Shown here: positions 55,127-64,000 of the stretch, piece by piece
Numbering within the stretch: position 1 is the first letter of the stretch
Layout: each line of letters begins with the position of its first letter
NCBI GenBank assembly: GCA_036852015.1
Contig: JAANDG010000540.1
Location: forward strand, 37,084 to 101,083
Direction of reading: 5' to 3'
Source: Pelodera strongyloides
Lineage: Eukaryota; Nematoda; Chromadorea; Rhabditida; Rhabditidae
DNA: 64,000 bases
Notes under the pieces: generated by a model
The model's database searches: none
Told to the model about the DNA's origin: nothing
What the model saw: only the letters and a program-made list of their open reading frames with translations
Made by a program: the position numbers and the translations under genes

Positions 55127-55148
55127 CTCGGGGGCGGGGCGTAACAGG

Positions 55149-55198
55149 ACGTGCTCTGCGCTGATTGGTCGAGAAGCTGACGCGGCCTTTATGATTGG
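55149..55198 (-). promoter_or_regulatory. Two ERSE-like elements (CCAAT-N9-CACG type)
   Basis: On the minus strand CCAATCAGCGCAGAGCACG (55168-55150) has CCAAT, nine bases and GCACG, one base from the ER stress element CCAAT-N9-CCACG. A second CCAAT-N9-CGCGT lies at 55198-55180. They sit just upstream of the TATA box, as in mammalian GRP78. Confidence 0.5.
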
Positions 55199-55261
55199 CT
55201 ACTGCTTAGCCAGAGGTCTACGTGGACCTATTCCTTTGCAATATAGACCCTTTTGCTATGC

Positions 55262-55269
55262 TGACGTGG
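55262..55269 (+). promoter_or_regulatory. UPR element TGACGTGG
   Basis: TGACGTGG is the XBP1/ATF6-type UPRE core, about 255 bases upstream of the BiP start codon. Confidence 0.55.
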
Positions 55270-58093
55270 GGCTGTGCACGACTCTTCCGCGATTCAGAAA
55301 TGTCTGGTATATGACGTGTTTTATGAAATAAAGCATTTGGGACATTCTAGAAGACTTTATAACATTTATGTGTTTGTAAACATGGGTTTGAGAAACAAGC
55401 CTAACCACCAACTGTAGCAAAAGACCAAGAAACAAGCCTGGGAACCCTGCGGCAAAAAAAGAGTCCTTCGAAAACAACAAAACTTATTGAAAACGTTGAA
55501 CACACGGCAATTAGGTTTGTAGTCTTCAACTCGGATACATTTGTTTTTGTAGTTTGTTGTTTGGAGCTGCGCTAAAATAACACGATTTATAAAATATTAG
55601 CAATTTTGCTAGAATCTCGTATGCGACCAAGTTTTTTGCGTCGTTGGCCTAGATCACAGAGCATCTGATAATCTATGCGTGAGATAATTCACTCTCTCTA
55701 TCTCGCCCTTCACTGTATAGACCCTCTTAACCTCTCTCTCTAATCTTACCTCTGTATCTCTCGCAATTTCTCTCTCTCATTCTACCTCTGTATCTCTCTG
55801 ATCTCTTTTCACACTCGTTTGATCCTTCTCTGTATCTCTGGCCCTTGTCAACCGTAGCAATCTCGACGAACATAGAGTTTAATTGTCTTTTAGAAATATC
55901 GCTGTGTCGCCCCGTAGTCGCAGTGAATATACTTCAGTATACGCTAGCACTAATTGCTTCTCGTAAAGTGACCCCCCACGTAGCATCCAGACAATCTAAT
56001 TGAAAGAAAATATCTCCTTTCTCACGGGTGAAACTCCGCGCACAAAATAAAGGTCCGCCGCGCCCCCACTAGAGTGCATGGGGGGTTCGCCACAGGTTCC
56101 GCACGATTGTCCTATTTTACTTGGCGCCCCATTTAGGGCACGGGTGAGGGTAAGGCGTGGCAGATGCGTAAGAAGTGCGCCAGTGGTGCGCCTCATGTGC
56201 GCCATATGTGGTTTGCACGCCGCGCACCCTAGGGCGCCGCGCCCCTGTGTCGCACCCTGTTTTTTTTTTTGCACAGCAATGGCATGGGGTTGACGCTCCC
56301 CTGGCACCCCCGTCGCGCACGAAGAATCGGAAGAATGTCATTTGGATTGTTCACCCTTGCTTTACCTTTGTGATCTACGTAAGTCGCTTTGACGCTTTTC
56401 AAAAGAAATTACGCCCAGTAAGCTCATCTCGACCATTCGTTATCTGTTTAAGTGAGGTTCACTGTGTACACAGTCTCCTTTTTGGAAGTTTTCCAACATT
56501 AGACATTTTGTGGCCGTACGAATGGGTTCCACCGGGAATTGATCCTTGGTCGCTCCCGCTCCCGCTACTCATTCCCAGTATGTACAAACGACCGCCGGGA
56601 GCCCACCGGGAGCCAGTCAAAGTAGCGAACACACAGTGTGTTTTTCAAAGGCGGGAATAAATAAAATTTGAATCAATATCGGCTATCAATTCCCACTCTG
56701 AAAACTCCTAGTGGGAACAATGGGGACTAATTCCCGGCACATGTCCACAGAGACTTTCACACGCTCATTGTATTGGTTGACTTGTGTACACATATGGCGT
56801 GGAAACCTGTTCTTGGTTTGTATTTTCATTTTTAGATGTGTTATCTATTACGTAAAAATACACGTCAAAGATTGCTCTCTGTGTACGTGGTATTGTGTGG
56901 GAAACGCAGCGACACGTAATGCTAACTTACGCTTCACACATGTGCTATGTACAATACTCATATACATACACTTACGCGTTAGCTCTATATATCCTTATGT
57001 GTTGAAAAATATGTTTATGTCATGGCAAAGGGCAAAGGATAACAAAATAATATATGTAGCAGAATATAGTCTCACCAACGCAACTGTTCATAACGTTTGA
57101 AACCAAGTGCATCTTTATTCTTTTCGTTTTTTTTATGTTACCACCTCACTTCTAGTTACATTTTTTCCCCAAAGAAATCGAAAAAGCCTAGTTTCGGTCA
57201 GTTCAGTGAGGGTCACTTTATTTCCGTGTCAAGGTCGCTTTATTTGTGTTAGACGGCGGGGACAGTCAGGGGTTTGACCCGACGGGCAAACATAGCACCG
57301 TTGAAGGGACTAACATTAGGGGAATGGGTCTGCACTCTATACTCTATACTATGGGTTCGAGGGGTCTTTGACAATTTAAACGGTAATAATAGCGATCCAC
57401 GGATCATTGGTATCGATTGTGGAGTAAGTTTTCGGCGTTTTTCTTTTCAGATTTTTTACATCGGTATGGTTTTCCACGTTTGTTGGAAACTCAGTACCAT
57501 AGTTCTAGATAGTAAACAGTAAGATCTAGTTGCTCTCATATAACCAGTTTATCTGATCTACCTATCCTATCAACAATGAATACCGGAAAGTAAGCGGCTC
57601 TGTTACTAATAACCTACAAAGAAAGCAAGAGACAGAAACCTTAAAGCGAAATGCCAGCTCCTTTGGAAAATTTGCATATGATAAGCAAATCCTATGTATC
57701 CTATGCTAATTTTGCGCGATAGCCGTGGACGATCGTACAAAATTAGCATAGGATACATAGGATTTGCTTATCATATGCAAATTTTCCAAAGGAGCTGGCA
57801 TTTCGCTTTAAAAAACCTGCTGCCTTATCACTAGACTAGAGTGACGGCAGAAAAAAAAGGAGCGTGGATTTCTATGCGAGAAATGAGATAGTTGTTGCGA
57901 ACACGGTCGTGGGCGAGGTTATCTCCCACGCCGGGGGAGACCTCATTATAGGCGCATTAGTAGAATCGATATATTGTTCAGGACGCTTTTGCTCTGAAAA
58001 GTTGACAACCGTGTAAACACCTGCTCGTGCTCACAACCGATAACACAGAAACTGAATAAGTAGAACACAGGAATAGGTCGTCGAAGCGGAATC
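55270..58093. other. Spacer upstream of BiP, no gene supported
   Basis: CT-rich run at 55690-55830, a CpG-rich stretch with GTGCGCC repeats at 56040-56340, otherwise AT-rich. The frames at 56175-56660 and 56711-57100 show no recognisable protein. One palindromic element lies at 57641-57811. Confidence 0.5.
57641..57811. mobile_element. AGCGAAATGCCAGCTCC palindrome (copy 3), intact
   Basis: A 171-base, nearly perfect palindrome from TTAAAGCGAAATGCCAGCTC to its inverse, ending TTAA. The centre reads GCGCGATAGCCGTGGACGAT. It shares most of its length with 31299-31468. Confidence 0.92.
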
Positions 58094-58099
58094 TTTATT
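58094..58099 (-). terminator. Candidate polyadenylation signal
   Basis: AATAAA on the minus strand 36 bases beyond the TAA at 58135-58137. Confidence 0.5.
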
Positions 58100-58134
58100 G
58101 AACAGAGAGATAGTTTGGATTGCTTTATCTCGGC

Positions 58135-58308
58135 TCTTTCTGACGCTTCGTGGGTCTGTGCTCTTCCTCCGGCTTATACCAATGCTCGGGGATTATAGCG
58201 GCAACAGACGCAGGCGAAGAGGTTCTGGCACGAGAAGTTGAAATCCTTCCAAACAACTCAGTCAAGTAGAATCCGTCGACCGAATGGACCAGTAGAACTC
58301 AGTCGTTT
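58135..58308 (-). CDS. Possible terminal exon of an unidentified minus-strand gene
   Basis: A minus-strand frame ending RISTSRARTSSPASVAA, IIPEHWYKPEEEHRPTKRQ, KEPR and TAA is followed by AATAAA. The N-terminal part looks like a mitochondrial presequence and the end is charged. No ATG or certain acceptor was found, and an in-frame TGA lies at the upper end. A second frame (ending CVCCRYNPRALV) is also open. It could be a separate small gene or an alternative 3' end of the Ser-rich gene above. Confidence 0.3.
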
Positions 58309-58309
58309 A

Positions 58310-59370
58310 CAGCATTATCAGCCCATATCTGAAGCAAGAAGAGAGATTATTTATACTCTACAAAACACGCTAATTTATCATTGATGAACACAATCTTACG
58401 TAAGTGTGACTAATTCAGACAGTTAACTTAAACACTCCCTTTCCATGTACGTTTCGTTGCACGAAGTCGCAACAAACCGCTCAGCGTCAGCCAAACTTGC
58501 GCAGGGAGCGCGCGAACGTGGTCGCTGGCAGTTATGTTTTCCAGCTCCAGGCGCGCCCGCGGCCCACCTATTTTCTGTACGTCTGATCTTCCACTGAAAC
58601 ATAAGAAGAAAATATGAGGAAATAAGATGAGAATCCCAATTACGTGACTTTGCAAATTTGGTTTGTGTAATTGTGCAAGGCGACTTTCTTTGTGTGATAA
58701 AAAAAACCTGCGAATAATTTATTCACTTAATCACATTAAATACATTGTATCCATTTTCTAGCTGATTAGAGGAGAACTGTGATATGTATTCTTAGAGAAG
58801 GGCTACGGCGGCGCTATAGCACTTTTTGAGCGCGCGGCACAGAAATCGCGCTCATGGCAGGATCAGAAGGGAAAATTAATCAACGAGTAGACGGAAAAGT
58901 TCCATAGAGAATACATATTTTTATATTATCTGACTAATATTTGATTGTAACGAAAGAAACGAAATTACTGAATTCGGCAAGACAGTGAAAACCGCAGGAA
59001 AATAATACAGAATGTTGCACAGCTATGTTCTCAAATATACATAGGTGGTCCACCGTAGGATGCCTGTTCCATGAACTACTTCTACTTTGTACTAAATAAA
59101 GTTTGCAACAAAAAAAAAACACATAAAATTTCAGCTTCATACGATGGAAAGTGTCGCAGTCAGTATAGCATATTATGCTGAGTTTCATGAACGGGCATCG
59201 TACGATAGAATCCATGTCTAAAAAAAGAAGACCGTGGCTAGCCCAGGTTTTGAATTTTATAGGCCTAGAATACTACTCGGTGTGATATATCGATCTAAAC
59301 TACAGTAATACATATCGGAAAAAACAGTGAAACAAAATAACAGGAAAAGAATTGCGCAGCTCCAAGGAGA
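58310..59370. other. No firm gene; possible 3' UTR of the Ser-rich gene
   Basis: The minus-strand frame 58428-58655 is GC-rich and open but unrecognised. Minus-strand AATAAA motifs occur near 58718. Otherwise the sequence is AT-rich without clear signals. Confidence 0.4.
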
Positions 59371-62300
59371 CTAGAAATGAATGACCACATCGTTGGGTGT
59401 ATTAGGAATCGCAGCAGGTCTAGGGTGGCCGGCAGCAGAATGGTAGGAACTGTTGTGGGAAGAAGCGACACTTTCTGAAGCCTTGCTGCCCTCAGAACTG
59501 GCACTTGAAGATTCCTGAAACTATGTATTTGATTGGAAACCATGACAATTATTTATTTATTCAAAAATTTGTTCACTCAACCATCAGCTTATTTTGAAGA
59601 AAATCGGATATTTTTGGTCCCGAGTTCTAGTTGCGACAGGAGACTGCACTGCAACAATTTGCCGCGACTAAACCTCGTGCGGCCCCGTGGTGTAGCGGTT
59701 AGCACTCAGGACTCTGAATCCTGCGACGGGAGTTCAAATCTCCCCGGGGCCTTCGCTTTTTGCACGATTCAGGTAAAACTCACAACGCTTTCCATTGTAG
59801 AATCTGGCTGTGTGGATGCAGTATTCTTTGTTGGCATCGATTTCTGGAATAAATAGTTTTATTAAATCATAAATGATGTAATTACACCGCGACTTTTGCG
59901 AGACTTTTTGCAAGAGATGTGTCATAACTTTGAAAACAATTGCTAACCATAAGATAAGAATTCACCGGTGAAGGTTGAGTACTATCCTCCCCAAATTGGC
60001 TAATATTGAATCTCCGGTCAATGTGGGCTCTCTCCTCCTCAAGCTGCTTCATGTCAGGATCGTCTCCCTCGATTACCCAACCCATCGTACGACTGCGAAC
60101 CACATCCGAAGGACTCGAGCCTGGAATTTACGGAGGTCAAACCACAAACTACAAAAATACTGTCAGAATTATCAAACATCAAACTACAAACATGAAGTAT
60201 CATAGACAATTAGCTACCGTAGTATCCAGTTGCGTTGCGAGACCGGACGTCGATCTGGGAAACTGACGGAGGCAGGTCGACAACTTCGCCGTCAGAGAGA
60301 ATCTGTAAGCAAGGATTACTTTTACAGAATAAATAAAACAGTCGTATTCGGTAAATGTGCAAGTTTCATTGAAAAAAACATGCATGATCAGACCATTGCT
60401 ATGAGAACTATTCTAACCGGCAAAACACAGCTCACAGCTCACAATAAGTTGTCAGCAAGAAAAGTGCGCCGCACTATGAACGTGAGATTGAGTTTGGGAT
60501 GTGCATGGCACTGGATGATCATTAGTCAAACAATTAAAAGTGTATTTCTAAAATGGAAACCTCAAATTGTCGGCTTTGTTCTTTCAACTTCTTGTATTGC
60601 TTGCTCCTTTCCATTTCTAATTTCTCACAGAGAGGAGTAGACTGACGGGGGAATACAAATGAAGCATCCATGCAACTTCTGAAACAGAAAGAAGATGAAA
60701 TGATTACACACTTATGGACCAATATATTTATAAGGATTTTTTCTCCCCTCAGCGCAAAACTAATTCAACGTTATAATTCTTTGAAAAGGTACCCTTTACA
60801 ACACTCGACTTGAACTTAGTTTATGACCGAGTTTGAAAAGAGGTCATAAAAGAAAAGAGAGAACAACACAACACGCCTGGTTAGCTCAGTCGGCAGAGCA
60901 CCAGACTCTTAATCTGGTTGTCGCGGGTTCGAGCCCCGCATCGGGCTGATATTTTTGCAGTTTTAAAAAGACGTTTCTCACACTAAAATTCAAAGGAAAA
61001 ATGACAAGAACTGTTCTTTTCTATAAAACACTACTTTCTGTTATTTTTGCAGTGTTAAACAGATGTTTCTCACACTAAAATTCAAAGGAACAATGGTAAA
61101 AACTTTGTTATAAATATGGACCGATATATTTACGTTTATGGATCAATGTATTTACAAAGATTTTTTTCTCTCACAGCCCAAAACTAATTCAACATTATAA
61201 TTCTTGGAAAAATTATCATTTACAACACTCGACTGACTTGCTCAATTTTTGATCGAGTTTGAGAAGTTCCTCAACCATCAAAGAGAAGAGAAAAGAACCT
61301 ATCATGCCTGGTTAGCTCAGTCGGCAGAGCACCAGACTCTTAATCTGGTTGTCGCGGGTTCGAGCCCCGCATCGGGCTGATATTTTGCAGTTTTAAAAAG
61401 ACGTTTCTCACACTATAAAATTCAAAGGAAAAAATGATAAAAACTGTTCTTTTTTATAGAACACTAGTTTCTGCTATTTTTGCAGCGCTAAACAGATGTT
61501 TCTCACACTAAAATTCAAAGGAATAATGGTAAAAAGTTTTTTATAAATATGGACCGATATATTATGGATCAATATATTTACAAAGATTTTTTCTCTCAGT
61601 CAGCGCAAAACTAATTCAACATTATAATTCCTGGAAAAATTATCCTTCCCAACACTCGACTTGAACTCAATTTTTCACCGAGTTTGAAAAGTTCCTCAAC
61701 CATCGAAGAGAAGAGGGAACAAACCAACACGCCTGGTTAGCTCAGTCGGCAGAGCACCAGACTCTTAATCTGGTTGTCGCGGGTTCGAGCCCCGCATCGG
61801 GCTGATATTTTTGCAGTTTTAAAAAGACGTTTCTCACACTAAAATTCAAAGGAAAAATGATAAAAACTGTTTTTTTATAAAACAGCACTTTCTACTATTT
61901 TTGCAGTGTTAAACAGATGTTTCTCACATTACAGTTCAACCCAAAACTTTTTTTTATAAATATGGATCAATAGATTTACATTTATGGATCAATATATTTA
62001 CAAGGATTTTTTCTCTCAGTCAGCTCAAAACTAACAACATTATAATTCTTTGAAAAATGAAAAGTGGTCATAAAAGAGAAGAGAGAACAACACAACACGC
62101 CTGGTTAGCTCAGTCGGCAGAGCACCAGACTCTTAATCTGGTTGTCGCGGGTTCGAGCCCCGCATCGGGCTGATATTTTTGCACTTTTAAAAAGACGTTT
62201 CTCACAGTAAAATTCTCACACTAAAAAATGACAAAAAACTGTTCTTTCTTATAAACACTACTTTCTGCTATTTTTGCAGTGCTAAAAATATGTTTCTCAC

Positions 62301-63021
62301 ACAAAAATTCAAAGTAACAATGACATTTTTTTTATAAAACTCTGCTGTAAGGTCAATTCATGTTTGCTTTCAATATAGTGGACAAATTTATTCAAAAGGT
62401 TAGTTGTATTGTGAAAACCTAGTTATCGATGATTTTGTGAATACTAATTTCCTGTTTACTGTGAATGATAGACAATTAATTTATTACCCAAGCATTCGGT
62501 CGATATCCTCAAATCGGGGTGCCTCAAAATCGGAAGGGTGCACGGAAGCCACAGGAACAGTTGGACCAGAGAAGGTGACATCAAAGTGTGACGAATAGGA
62601 GGAGGCCTGAATAAAGTCATATACCAGTTTCCCAGGAATCCGCAGAAGAGAAGAGGACCATCACTAACGGGTGAATATTATTTCACAGCCACATCGATAA
62701 GAGGGTGTGAGGCGGGAATACGTGGCGCACATGTGGCGCACTTTCGGTGTGCCAATTGTGCAGTGCAAGAGTGCCGTAGTTCACTCGCGCATCATAGTCA
62801 TAAAATTGCGCCAGCTCACTGTCAGAGCCCTTCTTTTTCGCAAAGAATGTGCCAGATCCATACAATTATCGTAATTAGCATATTACAATTATCCTACCTT
62901 GCTAACCACCCATTGATTCGAGTGAATTCTACCCGATGAGATATCGGTGACATCTTCATTTGAGGCTGTTGTGTGCACGGAGTCGACTCGCTCGTTCAGG
63001 TCGACATTCGTGTCTTTTTGT
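59371..63021 (-). CDS. Unrecognised Ser-rich protein, C-terminal seven exons (partial)
   Basis: Seven exons join in phase (high to low): 63021-62898, 62606-62488, 60678-60561, 60302-60218, 60120-59966, 59843-59784, 59514-59371 (TAG), about 267 residues. Visible segments: NQWVVSKASSYSSHFDVTFS; DFEAPRFEDIDRMLGSCMD; a charged helix EKLEMERSKQYKKLKEQSR; an acidic/polar part MGWVIEGDDPDMKQLEEERA; then a Ser/Thr-rich tail ending NTPNDVVIHF. The proline/acid motifs and disordered tail suggest a scaffold or regulatory protein. I do not recognise a family. The first exon shown starts in mid-codon, so the gene continues upstream past a fold-back element or out of the window. The 1.8-kb intron 60679-62487 contains four tRNA-Lys genes and the intron 59515-59783 contains tRNA-Gln, all on the + strand. 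Confidence 0.7.
59681..59752 (+). tRNA. tRNA-Gln (anticodon CTG)
   Basis: A 72-base cloverleaf: acceptor GGCCCCG/CGGGGCC, D arm TGTAGCGGTTAGCA, anticodon stem CAGGA/TCCTG with loop CTCTGAA, T arm GGGAGTTCAAATCTCCC. A T5 pol III terminator follows within ten bases. It lies in an intron of the Ser-rich gene, opposite strand. Confidence 0.95.
60875..60947 (+). tRNA. tRNA-Lys (anticodon CTT), copy 1
   Basis: A 73-base cloverleaf: acceptor GCCTGGT/ATCGGGC, D arm AGCTCAGTCGGCAGAGC, anticodon stem CCAGA/TCTGG with loop CTCTTAA, T arm CGCGGGTTCGAGCCCCGC. A T5 terminator follows. Confidence 0.96.
61306..61378 (+). tRNA. tRNA-Lys (anticodon CTT), copy 2
   Basis: Identical in sequence to copy 1. The following T run is four bases (GATATTTTGC). 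Confidence 0.96.
61731..61803 (+). tRNA. tRNA-Lys (anticodon CTT), copy 3
   Basis: Identical in sequence to copy 1, followed by a T5 terminator. Confidence 0.96.
62099..62171 (+). tRNA. tRNA-Lys (anticodon CTT), copy 4
   Basis: Identical in sequence to copy 1, followed by a T5 terminator. The spacer before it is shorter than in the other units (368-base spacing). Confidence 0.96.
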
Positions 63022-63129
63022 CTAAAAATGAAAAATTGAAGAGTTCAAATGGTACGGTAGCCACACTACACGTACACTGTATGCACTGACGAAACTCGGC
63101 TGGTGCGCGGCGAAAAGGAGTTCGACCAG

Positions 63130-64000
63130 AGGCCGTATTCACCACTCCGTTTCCCTGCAGGGAATCGCTCCCTGGGGACAATTTTCAAAAAATTAATCCC
63201 TGGGGAGCGGTTCCCCGACAAATTAGTGATTCACCATTTTTCCCTATTTCCCCAAATGCTGTCAGGGAGTAGGGAATCTGTCCCCACCTTTGGCTCGGGG
63301 TCTAATGATTCCCTGGGCACTTTTTCTAATGTTTACGGTTTTTATTTGATTTTTTCTAATGTTTAATTACGGGAATTTGCCCTATTAAAAGGTTTTTAAT
63401 TTATAAGAATGATATAATGCAAATTGTGGACAAAACGGGCTTCAATTTTTACTGTCAAAAATTAACCAAATTTGACTAGGAACTTAAATTTGAGCAGGCT
63501 ATGCGGCTACGCCTCGTACACTATTAGATTCTCAATATTTTTTTCTTTTATTGGTTGTAAGTGGTTTTCTAAAATTAAATTATACCTGCAAAAATGTATC
63601 ATATTCGCTGAAAACGAGATTACAACTCACGAGTACAAGAAAAAAAAATAGAACGCAACGCTCCAAAAACCTTTTCAAAGATTCAACGCCAGCGCCCCCT
63701 CCTTATTTTCGAAAATGACAAAATGGCACTCACTCATTTCTTAGCTCACCAAGAATAAAATGAAATTCACTGAAAATTTAGAATTCCCTCAAAAATACGA
63801 AAATGGAGTTTGCTCAGATGGAGAGGTGCACTAATAGTTTAAATTTCTGTTTAAAGTTTAATTTCCCCCGCAGAGTTTATTAATCCCTGTAGGGAAAAAA
63901 TCCCTATCTCCCCAAATGAGTGTGAATCGGTTTGCAGTTCGGGGAACAGGGAATTTCTCCCTGTAGGGATAAAATCCCTCAGGGATTTTGTCCCCAGGGA
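63130..64000. mobile_element. GGCCGTATTCACCA-family element, long version, cut by the window edge
   Basis: It starts AGGCCGTATTCACCACTCCG, followed by TCCCTGCAGGGAATCGCTCC. Near the window end the inverse inner motif appears (GAATTTCTCCCTGTAGGGAT, CCCTCAGGGATTTTGTCCCC), so the right arm is under way and the terminal repeat should lie just beyond 64000. At 870 bases or more it is several times longer than the 130-142-base copies, with about 600 bases of AT-rich interior and no ORF. Confidence 0.7.

Larger units (their letters stand above)
60770..62345 (+). repeat. Tandem array of four tRNA-Lys-bearing units
   Basis: Each unit (spacing 431, 425 and 368 bases) has a leader with TTTTTTCTCTCAGCGCAAAA-like sequence, a tRNA-Lys, and a trailer with AGACGTTTCTCACACTAAAA. 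The tRNAs are identical while the flanks have drifted, so the genes are under selection or are being homogenised. Confidence 0.9.

Noticed and set aside
56175..56660. 161-codon frame
   Set aside because: It starts in a CpG-rich repeat, has no recognisable domain and shows no splice context.
60770..62345. Regularly spaced identical 73-base units, considered as a CRISPR array
   Set aside because: The units fold as tRNA-Lys genes and the spacers are homologous to each other.

Overview
The window looks like nuclear DNA of a small invertebrate animal, most likely a nematode. Four things point that way. Genes are split by many short GT-AG introns. The BiP gene encodes an ER chaperone ending in KDEL. 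Three secreted proteins carry cysteine modules of the nematode-type EB pattern. Exons are GC-rich and sit in AT-rich introns and intergenic DNA. The species cannot be named from the sequence. All gene models were built by eye from splice signals, reading phase and remembered family features. No search was run.

Layout, left to right. 1.7-5.9 kb (+): 3' half of a PRPF40 splicing factor. 6.9-9.6 kb (+): a complete TRAPPC3/Bet3 gene. 9.6-15.9 kb: repeats only. 16.0-18.8 and 24.0-26.1 kb (+): two paralogous secreted Cys/Pro-rich EB-module genes with TATA promoters, separated by two copies of a 1.07-kb repeat. 27.0-27.9 kb: a 5'-truncated reverse transcriptase. 28-32 kb: Helitron-like elements, tRNA-like sequences and GC-rich repeats. 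32.6-34.3 kb (+): 3' part of an unrecognised gene. 34.7-36.4 kb (+): a third, diverged EB gene. 36.5-38.6 kb: three large fold-back elements. 39.4-48.3 kb (-): a complete 21-exon ribonucleotide reductase large-subunit gene. 51.1-55.0 kb (-): a complete 9-exon BiP gene with unfolded-protein-response promoter motifs. 58.1 kb (-): a possible small 3' exon. 59.4-63.0 kb (-): 3' part of an unrecognised Ser-rich gene whose introns hold one tRNA-Gln and a tandem array of four tRNA-Lys genes on the opposite strand.

The genes do not form a pathway. Most are housekeeping genes (splicing, ER-Golgi tethering, dNTP synthesis, ER folding) lying beside a small local family of secreted proteins. The strongest theme is mobile DNA. 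There are several families of TTAA-flanked fold-back elements with shared termini, a Helitron-like family with A|TC...CTRR|T ends, and a fold-back family with GGCCGTATTCACCA termini. They fill introns and spacers and in places are nested or abutting, which lets insertion order and target sites be read directly. I found no convincing new defence system or other wholly new gene system.
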